Below are positions 46,560 to 57,308 of a DNA stretch of 64,000 bases, one piece after another (positions within the stretch are counted from its first letter, which is position 1; the number at the start of each line of letters is the position of its first letter). The notes beneath the pieces are model-generated. The model was given only the letters and a program-made list of their open reading frames with translations. It did not search any database and had not been told where the DNA came from. Both the position numbers and the translations under genes were made by a program. Origin of the DNA: Morganella morganii. GTDB lineage: Bacteria; Pseudomonadota; Gammaproteobacteria; Enterobacterales; Enterobacteriaceae. The stretch is from assembly GCF_003996855.1 (NCBI RefSeq), contig NZ_NRQY01000001.1:49817-113816 (forward strand). The letters are read 5' to 3'.

Positions 46560-46587
46560 CATGTTCTGTCCGTTTTATTTACAGAAG

Positions 46588-46611
46588 AAAGGCGGGTTCC
46601 CCCGCCTTTTT
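46588..46611. terminator. Hairpin between secA and mutT
   Basis: AAAGGCGGG (46588-46596) pairs with CCCGCCTTT (46601-46609) over a 4-base loop. On the minus strand the following tract CTTTCTTCTG is only partly T, so it is probably a leaky terminator of secA; the T-run is better on the plus strand. Confidence 0.65.
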
Positions 46612-46635
46612 ATGCTAATCGTCTTTCAGGACTGA

Positions 46636-49347
46636 TTATTTCAGTGCACCATGGCACTGTTTATATTTCTTACCGGAACCACAAGGGCACGGATCATTAC
46701 GACCGACTTTGCGGACACCGGATGCCATTTCTGCTTCTGTTTTGGTCATCAGTGCAGCATTGTCATTCTCATGGCTGAGCTGCTGGCGCTGTGCCAGACG
46801 TTCAGCTTCCTCACGACGGCGCTGTTCCAGAGCTTCCACTTCTTCCGGCATACGAACCTGTACTTTGGAAATGGTGCTGACCACTTCATATTTCAGGCCT
46901 TCCAGCATGTTAGCAAACATGGAGAAAGATTCACGCTTGTATTCCTGCTTCGGATCTTTTTGTGCATAACCACGCAGATGGATACCCTGGCGCAGATAAT
47001 CCATTGCCGCCAGGTGCTCTTTCCACAGCGTATCCAGAGTTTGCAGCATCACGCCTTTCTCGAAGTGACGCATCATTTCTGCACCGACAATCTCTTCTTT
47101 GGTTTTGTAAACCTCAATGGCTTTCTCAAGGATGCGCTCACGCAGGGTTTCTTCGTGCAGTTCAGGCTCTTTATCCAGCCACTCTCTGATTGGCAGATGT
47201 AAATCGAAATCCTGTTCCAGGCGTTTTTCCAGTCCGGGGATATCCCACATTTCTTCCAGAGACTGCGGCGGAATATGCGCATCGATAACCGTTGTGAATA
47301 CATCACCACGAATGCTGTCGATAGTTTCGCTGATATCGCCGTTATCCAGAAGATCATTACGCTGGGTGTAAATAGCACGACGCTGGTCATTTGCCACATC
47401 ATCGTATTCCAGCAGTTGTTTACGGATATCGAAGTTGCGGCTTTCCACTTTACGCTGTGCGTTGGCAATCGCTTTGGTCACCCACGGATGCTCAATTGCC
47501 TCACCTTCCTTCATACCCAGTTTGCGCATCATGCCGGTAACACGGTCAGAGGCGAAAATACGCATCAGCGCATCTTCCATAGACAGGTAGAAACGGGAAG
47601 AACCAGCGTCCCCCTGACGGCCTGAACGACCACGTAACTGGTTGTCGATACGGCGGGATTCATGACGCTCAGTACCGATGATATGCAGACCACCTGCCGC
47701 CAGAACGGCATCGTGACGCTCCTGCCATGCTGCTTTTGCTGCCGCGATATTCTCTTCTGTCGGCTCATCCAGCGCAGCCAGATCCGCCTGTAAACTACCA
47801 CCCAGCACGATATCCGTACCACGACCCGCCATGTTGGTGGCGATAGTCACATGTCCGGAACGACCGGCCTGTTCAACAATATCCGCTTCCATGGAGTGGA
47901 ATTTGGCGTTCAGAACACTGTGTTCAATTTTGGCTTTTTTCAGCGCGTCAGAGATAAGTTCTGATTTCTCGATAGAGATAGTACCCACCAGCACCGGTTG
48001 TCCGGCTGCGGTACGTTCACGGATATCTTCAATGATGGCATTGAATTTATCGGCTTCCGTCATATAAACCAGATCCGGTAAATCTTTACGGATCATAGGA
48101 CGGTTAGTCGGAATAACAATGGTATCGAGTTTATAAATAGAACTGAATTCAAATGCTTCCGTATCTGCTGTACCGGTCATACCGGCCAGTTTGGTGTATA
48201 AACGGAAATAGTTCTGGAAAGTGATAGAGGCCAGTGTCTGGTTTTCGTTCTGGATTTCCACACCTTCTTTGGCTTCCACTGCCTGATGGAGGCCATCAGA
48301 CCAGCGACGGCCCTGCATAGTACGGCCGGTGTGTTCATCGACGATAATAACCTCACCGTCGCTGACGATATAATCCACATCGCGGACAAACAGGGAGTGC
48401 GCACGCAGACCTGCCATAACGTGGTGCATCAGCATGATATTTGAAGGTGAGTACAGTGATTCACCTTCATTCATCAGACCGGCCTCAGACAGCAGCTCTT
48501 CCACGAGTACCAGACCGCGCTCGGTCAGTGTGACCTGACGGGATTTCTCATCCACAGAGAAGTGACCTTCACCCTTGAAGGTATCGGAATCTTCTTTTTC
48601 CTGGCGGATCAGACGCGGGATCAGCTTATCCACTTTCATGTACAGTTCAGAGCTGTCTTCCGCCGGACCGGAGATAATCAGCGGGGTACGGGCTTCATCG
48701 ATTAAGATTGAGTCGACCTCATCCACCAGCGCATAGTGCAGTTTGCGCTGTACACGCTCTTCCGGGCTGAACGCCATGTTGTCACGCAGATAGTCAAAAC
48801 CGTATTCGTTGTTGGTACCGTAGGTGATATCCGCTGCATAGGCTTCGCGTTTGGCCGGCGCAGGCATGCCCGGCAGGTTGATACCGACAGTCAGTCCGAG
48901 GAATTCAAACAGCGGGCGGTTGTTTTCGGCGTCACGCTGGGCGAGATAGTCGTTCACGGTTACCACGTGAACCCCTTTGCCGGACAGGGCGTTGAGGTAC
49001 GCAGGCAGCGTTGCGGTCAGCGTTTTACCTTCACCTGTACGCATCTCAGCGATGCAGCGTTCGTTCAGTACCATACCGCCGATCAACTGGACGTCAAAGT
49101 GGCGCATGCCGAATACACGCTTACTGGCTTCACGCACCGTGGCAAATGCTTCCGGCAGGATATCCTGCTCGGATTCACCTTTTGCCAGGCGATCACGGAA
49201 TTCCTGTGTTTTGGCTTTTAATTCATCATCACTGAGTTTTTCGAACTCAGGTTCCATCCGGCTAATCTCTTCCACGGATTTGCGCAGGCGGCGTAAAGTA
49301 CGGTCATTCCGGCTGCCGAAGATTTTGGTCAGTAATTTTACCAGCAT
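46636..49347 (-). CDS. secA: Preprotein translocase ATPase SecA
   Basis: Motor that pushes unfolded preproteins through SecYEG. The 903 residues match E. coli (901). Walker A is [17 protein letters not shown] (about 100-116), the DEAD-like box [16 protein letters not shown] (about 206-221) and the helicase motifs [12 protein letters not shown] and [11 protein letters not shown] are present. The C-terminal zinc finger [14 protein letters not shown] binds SecB and phospholipids. It lies 70 bases after secM, whose ribosome stalling controls secA translation in E. coli. Confidence 0.97.
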   Translation of the reverse strand: MLVKLLTKIFGSRNDRTLRRLRKSVEEISRMEPEFEKLSDDELKAKTQEFRDRLAKGESEQDILPEAFATVREASKRVFGMRHFDVQLIGGMVLNERCIAEMRTGEGKTLTATLPAYLNALSGKGVHVVTVNDYLAQRDAENNRPLFEFLGLTVGINLPGMPAPAKREAYAADITYGTNNEYGFDYLRDNMAFSPEERVQRKLHYALVDEVDSILIDEARTPLIISGPAEDSSELYMKVDKLIPRLIRQEKEDSDTFKGEGHFSVDEKSRQVTLTERGLVLVEELLSEAGLMNEGESLYSPSNIMLMHHVMAGLRAHSLFVRDVDYIVSDGEVIIVDEHTGRTMQGRRWSDGLHQAVEAKEGVEIQNENQTLASITFQNYFRLYTKLAGMTGTADTEAFEFSSIYKLDTIVIPTNRPMIRKDLPDLVYMTEADKFNAIIEDIRERTAAGQPVLVGTISIEKSELISDALKKAKIEHSVLNAKFHSMEADIVEQAGRSGHVTIATNMAGRGTDIVLGGSLQADLAALDEPTEENIAAAKAAWQERHDAVLAAGGLHIIGTERHESRRIDNQLRGRSGRQGDAGSSRFYLSMEDALMRIFASDRVTGMMRKLGMKEGEAIEHPWVTKAIANAQRKVESRNFDIRKQLLEYDDVANDQRRAIYTQRNDLLDNGDISETIDSIRGDVFTTVIDAHIPPQSLEEMWDIPGLEKRLEQDFDLHLPIREWLDKEPELHEETLRERILEKAIEVYKTKEEIVGAEMMRHFEKGVMLQTLDTLWKEHLAAMDYLRQGIHLRGYAQKDPKQEYKRESFSMFANMLEGLKYEVVSTISKVQVRMPEEVEALEQRRREEAERLAQRQQLSHENDNAALMTKTEAEMASGVRKVGRNDPCPCGSGKKYKQCHGALK

Positions 49348-49417
49348 AATAAACGTCTCTGTTCAGGCACAATCAGGCCTTGTTAATAATCAATATGTTA
49401 ATAATGTCTTTGGGGGA

Positions 49418-49930
49418 TTATACGGATTGTACAGGGCCTGCACGGATGCCGCCTGTGAGGGCAATCCACTGAACAGAAAAAGAGGGTGACGGGGTATTTT
49501 CGGCAATACGCTGCGGCATAACAGCCGGATGGTAAACAGGCCGTGCCGGGGAGTCGGTCAGAATGGCATACAGTGCCGCCAGCATATTTTGCGCGGAGGC
49601 GTCATGCCGGTCTTCTGCCGTGGTATTATCTTTTGAGGCATCTTCCGGGCAGGAAAATGCAAAGGAAATCTGGCGGATAACATTACGGACAGCATGCTGC
49701 TGCCAGTAATTGACGTTCTGTGATGTTCTTGCCGGCTGGCTGCTTTGCAGGAACAGGCTGTCAAAGGCGGATAAAGCCTGATTCTGGCGGTTTTGTGTTG
49801 TCCCGGCACCGGCTGTGGTAACATCACCACTGTTCAGGACAGCAGGCAGGCCAAAACCGGTCGCCACAATCCCGATAAAGAGATGGCACCAGAAATAACG
49901 CCTGCCAAATTGCCGCCAAAGATTTAAAAT
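49418..49930 (-). CDS. secM: Secretion monitor SecM, probable AUU start
   Basis: Leader protein whose ribosome stalls until it is pulled by the Sec machinery, exposing the secA start site. The arrest sequence WIALTGGIRAGP with an upstream Phe lies at the C terminus, four residues before the end, as in E. coli. Homology extends upstream to LNLWRQFGRRYFWCHLFIG, the signal-peptide region. No ATG, GTG or TTG is in frame there. An ATT at 49930, seven bases after GAGGG (49942-49938), gives 170 residues, exactly the E. coli length. A GTG at 49867 would remove half of the signal peptide. A lost base is the alternative. Confidence 0.78.
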   Translation of the reverse strand: MLNLWRQFGRRYFWCHLFIGIVATGFGLPAVLNSGDVTTAGAGTTQNRQNQALSAFDSLFLQSSQPARTSQNVNYWQQHAVRNVIRQISFAFSCPEDASKDNTTAEDRHDASAQNMLAALYAILTDSPARPVYHPAVMPQRIAENTPSPSFSVQWIALTGGIRAGPVQSV

Positions 49931-49963
49931 AGTGTTTCCCTCACGAGATCCGGAGTATATGTG

Positions 49964-50488
49964 ATGCGCGACAGTCAGCCAGTTTCCCTTGAAAGTCTGC
50001 TGGAAAGCGGAACCAGGGATAATAATACCCTTAAAAGTATTCAGCAGCGTGCTGTCGTGTTACTTAAACTCAACCGCGCCGTTCTGGCGCTGCTGCCCGC
50101 GATGCTCAAACCGCACTGCCGTGTGGCCAATTATCGCAAACAACTGTTAATTCTGGAAGTCTCTAATGCGGCACAGATGACCCGGCTGCGTTATGAGCTT
50201 CCCGCGCTGCGTTCTGCATTGCGCCGGGAGATTTTACCATCATTATCGTCCATCGACATCAAAATCAACCCGTCATTGATGAAATCATCGTCAACCGGGC
50301 TACCGGGTGGTGATAAAAACAGCAATTCAGCTATCAGAGGACAAAAAACAGCAGAGCCGGGACGGAAACTGAGTGCGGAAAGTGCCAATGCACTGAAAGC
50401 GCTGGCGCAGAGAAGCCCGGAAAAACTGAGGAAGAAACTGGAGAAATTGGCTGCACTGGCCGGAGAGAGTACCAGTGCAGCAGATTAA
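49964..50488 (+). CDS. DUF721 / DciA-like protein
   Basis: A basic cytoplasmic protein of 174 residues. The DUF721 domain (about 10-105) shows the alternating pattern VLLKLNRAVLALLP, HCRVANYRKQLLILEV and QMTRLRYELPALRSALR; a disordered Ser/Lys-rich linker and a charged C-terminal helix (KLRKKLEKLAALAGE) follow. DciA family members load the DnaB helicase where DnaC is absent; enterics use DnaC, so the role here is unclear. I chose the ATG at 49964, eight bases after GGAG, over a GTG three bases earlier. It is divergent from secM and convergent with lpxC. Confidence 0.82.
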   Translation: MRDSQPVSLESLLESGTRDNNTLKSIQQRAVVLLKLNRAVLALLPAMLKPHCRVANYRKQLLILEVSNAAQMTRLRYELPALRSALRREILPSLSSIDIKINPSLMKSSSTGLPGGDKNSNSAIRGQKTAEPGRKLSAESANALKALAQRSPEKLRKKLEKLAALAGESTSAAD

Positions 50489-50491
50489 GCA

Positions 50492-50514
50492 GACGTTATT
50501 TGGTAAATAACGTC
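50492..50514. terminator. Perfect hairpin between convergent genes
   Basis: GACGTTATTT (50492-50501) and AAATAACGTC (50505-50514) pair fully with a 3-base loop, between the converging DUF721 gene and lpxC. There is no T-run on either side, so termination strength is uncertain. Confidence 0.5.
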
Positions 50515-50565
50515 AGTGGCAGGAGAGTCAGGGTCAGAGCAACAAGCTGTGGTGCCATGACCTGA

Positions 50566-51483
50566 TTATGCCAGTACGGTTGACGGTGCACGGAATGCAA
50601 CCGGCATCTGTGCTTCGTTCTCAAATGTCACGAGTTCCCAGGCGCTCTCTTTTGCCAGAACAGCCTGAAGTAACTTGTTATTCAGTGCGTGGCCGGATTT
50701 GAATGCCGTGAAGGCACCAATGATATTGTGGCCGCACATAAACAGGTCACCGATAGCATCCAGCATTTTATGACGTACGAATTCGTCTTCAAAACGCAGG
50801 CCATCTTCATTCAGCACGCGGTAATCATCCACCACGATAGCACAGTCAAAACTTCCGCCTAAACATAAGCCTTTGGACTGGAGATATTCAATATCACGCA
50901 TGAACCCGAAAGTACGTGCACGGCTGATATCCCGGACAAAGTTTTCCGCAGAGAAGTTCATCGCGTAGCGCTGAGTGCTGGAATCGATCGCCGGATGGTT
51001 GAAATCAATCGTGAAATTTAAGCTGAAGCCGTTAAACGGAGAGAGTTCAGCCCACTTATCACCATCTTCAACACGGACGGTCTCTTTCAGACGCAGGAAT
51101 TTCTTCGCGCTGCTCAGTTCTTCAATACCGGCATCCAGTAACAGGAATACGAACGGGCTTGCGCTGCCATCCATAATCGGGATTTCAGCGGCATCGACTT
51201 CGATAACCAGGTTATCAATGCCGAGCCCAGCCAGTGCTGCGTTTAAATGCTCAACCGTGGAAATACGCACGTTGTCTTCATTTACCAGACAGGTACATAA
51301 CATCGTATCACGCACGGATTTCGCATCTGCCGGAAAATCGACAGGCGGATTAAGATCAGTACGGCGATAGATGATCCCGGTATTGGCCGGTGCCGGACGC
51401 ATTGTCAGCGTAACTTTTTTACCGGTGTGTAAACCTACACCCGTAGCCTGAACAATACGCTTTAATGTTCTTTGTTTGATCAT
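50566..51483 (-). CDS. lpxC: UDP-3-O-acyl-GlcNAc deacetylase LpxC
   Basis: Committed step of lipid A synthesis, a zinc deacetylase and drug target. The 305 residues equal E. coli. Zinc ligands are His in [13 protein letters not shown] (about 79) and His and Asp in [15 protein letters not shown] (about 238-242); the catalytic Glu is in the first block. The C-terminal tail, read by the FtsH protease in E. coli, ends in a hydrophobic [10 protein letters not shown]. It is the last gene of the division cluster, 98 bases after ftsZ with a large hairpin between. Confidence 0.97.
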   Translation of the reverse strand: MIKQRTLKRIVQATGVGLHTGKKVTLTMRPAPANTGIIYRRTDLNPPVDFPADAKSVRDTMLCTCLVNEDNVRISTVEHLNAALAGLGIDNLVIEVDAAEIPIMDGSASPFVFLLLDAGIEELSSAKKFLRLKETVRVEDGDKWAELSPFNGFSLNFTIDFNHPAIDSSTQRYAMNFSAENFVRDISRARTFGFMRDIEYLQSKGLCLGGSFDCAIVVDDYRVLNEDGLRFEDEFVRHKMLDAIGDLFMCGHNIIGAFTAFKSGHALNNKLLQAVLAKESAWELVTFENEAQMPVAFRAPSTVLA

Positions 51484-51503
51484 CGTTTCTGTCTCGTTTG
51501 ATT

Positions 51504-51547
51504 AACTGTCTCCCTGTCATTATAAACTAATGACAAGGGAGATAGTT
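51504..51547 (-). other. Large hairpin between ftsZ and lpxC
   Basis: AACTGTCTCCCTGTCATTA (51504-51522) pairs with the stretch 51528-51547, with one mismatch and one bulged base, around a 5-base loop. TGTCATTA/TAATGACA forms the perfect inner part. It starts 34 bases after the ftsZ stop and lacks a T-run. Candidate RNA-processing site or attenuator that sets lpxC against ftsZ. Confidence 0.65.
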
Positions 51548-51581
51548 TAGCACAAAAAGCGGAGATGCAAATCTTTTCGGT

Positions 51582-52739
51582 TTAATCAGCCTGTTTGCGT
51601 AAAAAAGCCGGGATATCTAAATAATCCGGTTCTTTATTGCTCTGAGCTGACGAATCGTTGACAACCTGTGCCACTGATTTGCTCTCATCCATGCTGGTCA
51701 TGCTGTTTTGCATTTGTGCGTAACGATGTTCCATGTTGTTGGTCTGTACCGCTTTATTGGTTACCAGCGTGATTTCCGGACGTTTGTCCATGCCGATACC
51801 GGTCGCGACCACAGTCACACGCAGTTCATCGTTCATTTCAGGGTCTAAAGACGTACCGATAACCACGGTCGCATTATCCGATGCAAACGCACGGATAGTG
51901 TTACCCACGGTTTCGAACTCATCCAGACGCAGGTCGAAGCCCGCCGTGATGTTAACCAGCACACCACGCGCACCGGACAGGTCGATATCTTCCAGCAGCG
52001 GGCTGGAAATCGCCATTTCGGCTGCTTCTTCCGCACGGTCTTCGCCGCGCGCCGCGCCGGAGCCCATCATTGCATAACCCATTTCAGACATCACGGTACG
52101 GACGTCCGCGAAGTCAACGTTCATCAGGCCCGGACGGGTAATCAGTTCTGCGATACCCTGAACTGCGCCGCGTAACACATCGTTAGCAGCACCGAAGGCA
52201 TCCAGCAGAGAAATCCCGCGGCCTAATACTTTCAGCAGCTTGTCATTCGGGATGGTGATCAGTGAGTCAACATGCTTGGATAACTCAGTAATCCCCTGCT
52301 CGGCGAATGCCATGCGCTTTTTGCCTTCAAAATTGAACGGCTTGGTCACCACAGCAACAGTCAGAATGCCCAGCTCTTTGGCAACTTCAGCAACAACAGG
52401 TGCCGCACCGGTCCCTGTACCGCCGCCCATACCGGCAGCGATAAAGACCATGTCCGCACCGTCGAGTGCATTGCGCAGCGCTTCGCGATCTTCTTCCGCC
52501 GCGTTACGGCCCACTTCCGGGTTTGCACCCGCACCCAGGCCTTTGGTGATTCCGTTACCAATCTGAATAGTCTGGCCGACGGCGGTTTTACGAAGCGCCT
52601 GAGCGTCCGTATTCACAGCGAAGAACTCAACGCCTTCGATGCGTTCACGGACCATATGCTCAACAGCGTTACCGCCGCCCCCGCCGACGCCGATGACTTT
52701 AATCACCGCGTCGTTGGTCAATTCCATCGGTTCAAACAT
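51582..52739 (-). CDS. ftsZ: Cell division GTPase FtsZ
   Basis: Tubulin homologue that forms the Z ring. The 385 residues match E. coli (383). GTP-binding segments [13 protein letters not shown] (about 17-29) and the tubulin signature [20 protein letters not shown] (about 105-124) are intact. A variable linker (about 317-370) leads to the conserved C-terminal peptide [14 protein letters not shown], which binds FtsA, ZipA and ZapD. It lies 61 bases after ftsA. Confidence 0.98.
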   Translation of the reverse strand: MFEPMELTNDAVIKVIGVGGGGGNAVEHMVRERIEGVEFFAVNTDAQALRKTAVGQTIQIGNGITKGLGAGANPEVGRNAAEEDREALRNALDGADMVFIAAGMGGGTGTGAAPVVAEVAKELGILTVAVVTKPFNFEGKKRMAFAEQGITELSKHVDSLITIPNDKLLKVLGRGISLLDAFGAANDVLRGAVQGIAELITRPGLMNVDFADVRTVMSEMGYAMMGSGAARGEDRAEEAAEMAISSPLLEDIDLSGARGVLVNITAGFDLRLDEFETVGNTIRAFASDNATVVIGTSLDPEMNDELRVTVVATGIGMDKRPEITLVTNKAVQTNNMEHRYAQMQNSMTSMDESKSVAQVVNDSSAQSNKEPDYLDIPAFLRKQAD

Positions 52740-52800
52740 AATCTCTCTCCGTTTTGTGCCTTTCTTATATGGCGGCTATTATCGCCAGCCTTAATACAAA

Positions 52801-54057
52801 TTAAAATTCTTTTCTGAGCCAGCCAGTTAATTTTTTGAACCAACTGCCCACCGAGGCACGTTTTTCTGTCTCGGTATCGCCGACCAGGTGAGATTCTTTG
52901 CCGTAATGCAGCAACCCTACCGCTGTAGAGTAATACGGTTCCTGCGCATAATCCGTTAAGCCGGTTATATTAAGCGGTTGTCCGATACGAACCTGTGTAT
53001 GGAAAACACGCTGCGCGCACTCAACCAGTCCGTTAATCTGAGCCGCACCACCTGTCAGCACGATACCAGCGGCCAAATGGTGTTTGACACCCTGCTGACG
53101 TAATTGTTCCTGTACTTTCAAAATTTCGTCATTAACCAGATTGAGTAATTCGGTGTAACGCGGCTCAATCACTTCGGCTAATGTCTGGCGCTGTAAACTG
53201 CGCGGCGGACGCCCGCCGACACTCGGCACTTCCAGGGTTTCGTCTTTGCTGACAAGTGCCCCCAGTGCACAGCCGTGACGGACTTTAATCGCCTCCGCAT
53301 CATTCGGCGGTGTGCCGAATGCGTAAGCGATGTCGCCGGTCACCACATTGCCGGCATACGGGATAACACGGGTGTGACGCAGCGCGCCGCCGGTGTAAAT
53401 CGCCATATCCATCGTACCGCCGCCGATGTCCACCACACAGACACCCAGTTCACGCTCATCTTCCGTCAGTACCGCGAAGCTTGAGGCCAGACCGGCGAAA
53501 ATCAGCTGATCTACTTTCAGCCCGCAGCGCTCAACGGCTTTGACAATATTTTTCGCCATATCGTTATGACAGGTGATCAGATGCACTTTTGCCTGCATCC
53601 GCACACCGGATAATCCCACAGGGTTTTTAATGCCTTCCTGATAATCGATGGCATATTCCTGCGGGATCACATGCAGAACACGGTGCTCGTCGCGGACACG
53701 GACAGATTTCGCCGTGTGCACCACATTCTCCACATCTTCCTGAGTCACTTCTTCTTCTGAAATCGGCACCATGCCAATTTCATTCTGGCAGCTGATGTGT
53801 TTGCCGGATAACGCCAGATAGACTGATGAAATCTGGCAATCCGCCATCAGTTCCGCCTGGTCGATGGCACGCTGCACGCATTTTACCACCGACTCCAGAT
53901 CATTGACGCCGCCTTTGTCCATTCCGCGTGACGGGCAGTTACCCGCACCGATAATGTTCACCACACCGTCCGGCAGAATTTCACCAACAAGCGCAGATAC
54001 TTTGGCGGTGCCTATTTCCAGGCCGACGACTAATTTTCTATCCGTTGCTTTGATCAT
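52801..54057 (-). CDS. ftsA: Cell division protein FtsA
   Basis: Actin-like protein that tethers FtsZ to the membrane. The 418 residues match E. coli (420). Actin-fold motifs are VGLEIGTAKVSALVGE (phosphate 1, about 12-27), CVVDIGGGTMDMAIYTGG (phosphate 2) and IVLTGGAAQINGL (adenosine). The C-terminal amphipathic membrane-targeting helix is visible as SWFKKLTGWLRKEF. It follows ftsQ by 34 bases. Confidence 0.98.
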   Translation of the reverse strand: MIKATDRKLVVGLEIGTAKVSALVGEILPDGVVNIIGAGNCPSRGMDKGGVNDLESVVKCVQRAIDQAELMADCQISSVYLALSGKHISCQNEIGMVPISEEEVTQEDVENVVHTAKSVRVRDEHRVLHVIPQEYAIDYQEGIKNPVGLSGVRMQAKVHLITCHNDMAKNIVKAVERCGLKVDQLIFAGLASSFAVLTEDERELGVCVVDIGGGTMDMAIYTGGALRHTRVIPYAGNVVTGDIAYAFGTPPNDAEAIKVRHGCALGALVSKDETLEVPSVGGRPPRSLQRQTLAEVIEPRYTELLNLVNDEILKVQEQLRQQGVKHHLAAGIVLTGGAAQINGLVECAQRVFHTQVRIGQPLNITGLTDYAQEPYYSTAVGLLHYGKESHLVGDTETEKRASVGSWFKKLTGWLRKEF

Positions 54058-54091
54058 TGTTATTCTGCCCGCCTTCTTTACCTGTTATGTC

Positions 54092-54895
54092 TTAATTTCC
54101 GTTTGCGAAAGGATCGATCTGCAATGGCGCCCAGCCGACCGCAGCACCGCTGTCATAGCGGAGATCGACATAATCAACCCGTTTGTCCTGTTCCTGCGCC
54201 AGAGTCGGATACAGCCCGATAAAACGCTGCAACCGGCCTGAGGTATCCAGCCGCCCGAGTTCAACCCGGACATCATTATCCAGCACCAGCTGCCAGGCAT
54301 GACGCGGTGACATTGAGGCTGATTTGATTTTCAGTCCCGCACCGCTGAGCTGCTGCGCCATTTCACGATATCCGCTCAGTACATCCTGTTCGCTGCCCTG
54401 CGCCCCGTAGAGCATCGGGAAAGAGTCTTTTTCTGTCAGTTCCGCCGGCAGACTGAAAACCCGGCCGGCGTCATCAATCATTTGTGAGTCATTCCAGCGT
54501 GCATACGGCACATATTCGACCAGATGAATTTTCAATTCGTCCGGCCACTGCTTGCGCACGGTGACCTGACGTAACCACGGAATCCGTTCCAGCTGCTGCT
54601 GCACTTCATTGACATCCAGTGTCATAAACGTGCCGGGCGTCCCGAGGGATAACACCGCTTTACGCACATTATCGTTTGTCGTGTAATGGCGCTCACCGGT
54701 TAATACCAGTTTTGACATCGGCAGGCGGTCTGCATCTTTCATCCAGTTCAGCACCATCAGACCACCCCAGACCAGCGTTCCCAGCACCATCAGGAAAAAC
54801 AGCAGCCCGGCAAGGTATGTGCCGTTACTGGGACGTGAACCGTCATAATCCTGATCCGGTTCCGGTTCACGCATATTCAGTGCAGCCTGAGACAT
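54092..54895 (-). CDS. ftsQ: Cell division protein FtsQ
   Basis: Bitopic divisome protein linking early and late components through FtsB and FtsL. The ATG at 54895 gives 267 residues starting [12 protein letters not shown]; upstream extension is not conserved and would overlap ddl. A cytoplasmic tail (1-25), one membrane helix (about 27-49), the POTRA domain ([15 protein letters not shown] to [15 protein letters not shown]) and a periplasmic beta domain ending [14 protein letters not shown] follow. The start is one base after the ddl stop. Confidence 0.96.
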   Translation of the reverse strand: MSQAALNMREPEPDQDYDGSRPSNGTYLAGLLFFLMVLGTLVWGGLMVLNWMKDADRLPMSKLVLTGERHYTTNDNVRKAVLSLGTPGTFMTLDVNEVQQQLERIPWLRQVTVRKQWPDELKIHLVEYVPYARWNDSQMIDDAGRVFSLPAELTEKDSFPMLYGAQGSEQDVLSGYREMAQQLSGAGLKIKSASMSPRHAWQLVLDNDVRVELGRLDTSGRLQRFIGLYPTLAQEQDKRVDYVDLRYDSGAAVGWAPLQIDPFANGN

Positions 54896-54896
54896 A

Positions 54897-55820
54897 TCAG
54901 TCCGCCAGTGCCAGAACGTCCGCAACAAAGGCGGAGAAGCTCATACCGGCCTGACGTGCGGCCTGCGGCACCAGACTGTGATTGGTCATACCCGGCGAGG
55001 TGTTCACTTCCAGCAGGTAAAACTGCCCGTCACTGTCGAGCATCACATCCACACGGCCCCAGCCTTCACAGCCCACGGCTTTGTAAGCGGCTTTGGCCAG
55101 CTCGCGGATTTCTGTCTCACGTTCACCTTCCAGGCCCGGACAGAAATATTGTGTGTCGTCAGAAATATATTTGGCTTCGTAGTCGTAGAACACAGCCGCA
55201 GGCTGAATACGGATAGACGGCAGCATCTGTTCACCCAGGAAGCCTACGGTGAATTCCGGGCCGCTCAGCCATTTTTCCACCAGCACGTCTTTGTCGTGTT
55301 TAAACGCTTCTTCCAGCGCCGGACGCAGTGCCTGTGCATTATCCACTTTGGACATGCCGACACTGGAACCTTCCAGGCTTGGTTTGACAATCACCGGATA
55401 ACCCAGCGGTGCCACGCCCAGCTGTAATTCTTCATCACTGATTTGCGCGAAACGGGCAGCATTGATGGCAAAATACGGGGCTATCGGCAGACCTGCGCCC
55501 GCCCACAACTGCTTGGTGCGCAGCTTATCCATAGAGAGTGCGGAGGCCATCACACCACTTCCGGTGTACGGCAGTCCCATCTGCTCCAGGCAGCCCTGTA
55601 GTGTACCGTCTTCTCCGCCGCGACCGTGCAGCGCGATAAAGACTTTGGTAAAGCCATCTTCCTTCAGGCGGATAACCGGATACTCTTTGGTATCCACCGC
55701 AAATGCATTAATACCGGCTTCTTTTAAACCGGCAAGAACCGCCGCACCTGAAGCCAGAGAGACTTCACGTTCTGCGGATGTACCGCCCATCAGTACCGCG
55801 ACTTTTTCAGTCATTCTCAA
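54897..55820 (-). CDS. ddlB: D-alanine--D-alanine ligase
   Basis: Joins two D-alanines with ATP for the peptidoglycan stem peptide. The 307 residues match E. coli DdlB (306). ATP-grasp features are [13 protein letters not shown] at the N terminus, [12 protein letters not shown], the lid [15 protein letters not shown] and the metal-binding [14 protein letters not shown] near the C terminus. It overlaps murC by four bases. The dcw position marks it as the B form and not DdlA. Confidence 0.97.
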   Translation of the reverse strand: MRMTEKVAVLMGGTSAEREVSLASGAAVLAGLKEAGINAFAVDTKEYPVIRLKEDGFTKVFIALHGRGGEDGTLQGCLEQMGLPYTGSGVMASALSMDKLRTKQLWAGAGLPIAPYFAINAARFAQISDEELQLGVAPLGYPVIVKPSLEGSSVGMSKVDNAQALRPALEEAFKHDKDVLVEKWLSGPEFTVGFLGEQMLPSIRIQPAAVFYDYEAKYISDDTQYFCPGLEGERETEIRELAKAAYKAVGCEGWGRVDVMLDSDGQFYLLEVNTSPGMTNHSLVPQAARQAGMSFSAFVADVLALAD

Positions 55821-57283
55821 TTATCCTCACTCAAAACCGGCCGTAATTTTGTGTCAGCCAATGTACGCGCTATTTTACCGATATTTCCGGCGCCTTGAAC
55901 CAGTATTAAATCATTATCTTCAAGAACCTGTGCCAGCACCGCGGAAATCCTGCCCGGTTCGGTGACCAGAATCGGGTCCAGCTTACCCCGCTGACGGATT
56001 GTACGGCACAGGGAACGGCTGTCCGCCCCCGGAATGGCCGGTTCACCGGCTGCATACACATCCAGCATCAGCAGGATATCAACCTGATCCAGCGTGTTGG
56101 CAAAATCATCATACAGGTCACGGGTACGGGTGTAGCGGTGCGGCTGAAAGACCATCACAATCCGCTTATCCGGCCAGCCTGCTCTTGCTGCTTTGATAGT
56201 CGCATCCACTTCGGTCGGGTGGTGGCCGTAATCGTCCACCAGCATCACGCTGCCTTCTTGCTGGTTTACATGCTCCAGCGGGAAGTTGCCGAGGAAATCA
56301 AAGCGGCGCCCGGTACCCTGGAATTCACGCAGGGAGGCGAGAATATCCTCATCCGGAATGCCCTCTTCTGTCGCGACAGCAATCGCCGCCGTGGCATTCA
56401 GCACGTTGTGACGGCCCGGTGCATTCAGCTCCACGTTCATATCAGGCAGATTCTCCCGGTGAACAGTGAAAAAGCACTGTGAGCCGCGCTGTTCAAAATC
56501 AGTGATACGGACATCCGCATCCTCATGAAAACCATAGGTAATCACATAGCGGCGGATACGCGGCACAATTTCGCGGATTACCGCATCATCCATGCACACC
56601 ACTGCCAGGCCGTAGAACGGCAGGTTGTGCAGAAAATTCACAAAGGTATCTTTCAGGGTTTCAAAATCACCGTGATAGGTATCCATGTGATCCGGCTCGA
56701 TATTGGTGACCACGGCCACCATCGGCTGTAAATGCAGGAAAGAGGCATCACTTTCATCTGCTTCCGCAATCAGATAACGGCTTGAACCGAGGCGCGCATG
56801 CACACCGGCCGCTTTGACCAGCCCGCCGTTGACGAACGTCGGGTCCAGACCGCCGCGGCCGTAAATACCGGAAATCATCGCCGTCGTGGTGGTTTTGCCG
56901 TGCGTACCGGCAATTGCCACACCGTGGCGGAAGCGCATCAGTTCCGCGAGCATTTCCGCGCGGCGGATCACCGGAATACGGGCTTCACGCGCCGCAACAA
57001 TTTCCGGGTTATCCGCTGAAATAGCAGTGGATACCACCACCACGCTGGCGTTTGCCACGTTTTCCGGACGGTGATTGAAATAAATCGTCGCGCCCAGGTT
57101 AGTCAGCTGTTTTGTTACTGCATTCGGCGCCAGATCAGACCCGCTGATCTCATAACCTTCGTTCGCCAGCACTTCCGCTATGCCGCCCATACCGGCGCCG
57201 CCGATACCGACAAAGTGAATGTGCCGGACGCGTTTCATTTCCGGAATGAAGGATCGTAATTTCGCCAATTGCTGTGTATTCAC
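55817..57283 (-). CDS. murC: UDP-N-acetylmuramate--L-alanine ligase
   Basis: Adds L-alanine to UDP-MurNAc. The 488 residues match E. coli (491). The UDP-binding domain starts [17 protein letters not shown] (about 24-40), the ATP P-loop is [14 protein letters not shown] (about 120-133) and the C-terminal domain has [19 protein letters not shown]. It follows murG by 25 bases and overlaps ddl by four. Confidence 0.98.
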   Translation of the reverse strand: MNTQQLAKLRSFIPEMKRVRHIHFVGIGGAGMGGIAEVLANEGYEISGSDLAPNAVTKQLTNLGATIYFNHRPENVANASVVVVSTAISADNPEIVAAREARIPVIRRAEMLAELMRFRHGVAIAGTHGKTTTTAMISGIYGRGGLDPTFVNGGLVKAAGVHARLGSSRYLIAEADESDASFLHLQPMVAVVTNIEPDHMDTYHGDFETLKDTFVNFLHNLPFYGLAVVCMDDAVIREIVPRIRRYVITYGFHEDADVRITDFEQRGSQCFFTVHRENLPDMNVELNAPGRHNVLNATAAIAVATEEGIPDEDILASLREFQGTGRRFDFLGNFPLEHVNQQEGSVMLVDDYGHHPTEVDATIKAARAGWPDKRIVMVFQPHRYTRTRDLYDDFANTLDQVDILLMLDVYAAGEPAIPGADSRSLCRTIRQRGKLDPILVTEPGRISAVLAQVLEDNDLILVQGAGNIGKIARTLADTKLRPVLSEDN

Positions 57284-57308
57284 GTTATTTCTTCGCTATA
57301 TCAATTCG

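Noticed and set aside
46480..46562. Separate small gene starting MMEKNTY
   Set aside because: It is the out-of-frame reading of the mutT 5' end; the conserved MutT residues are in the other frame.
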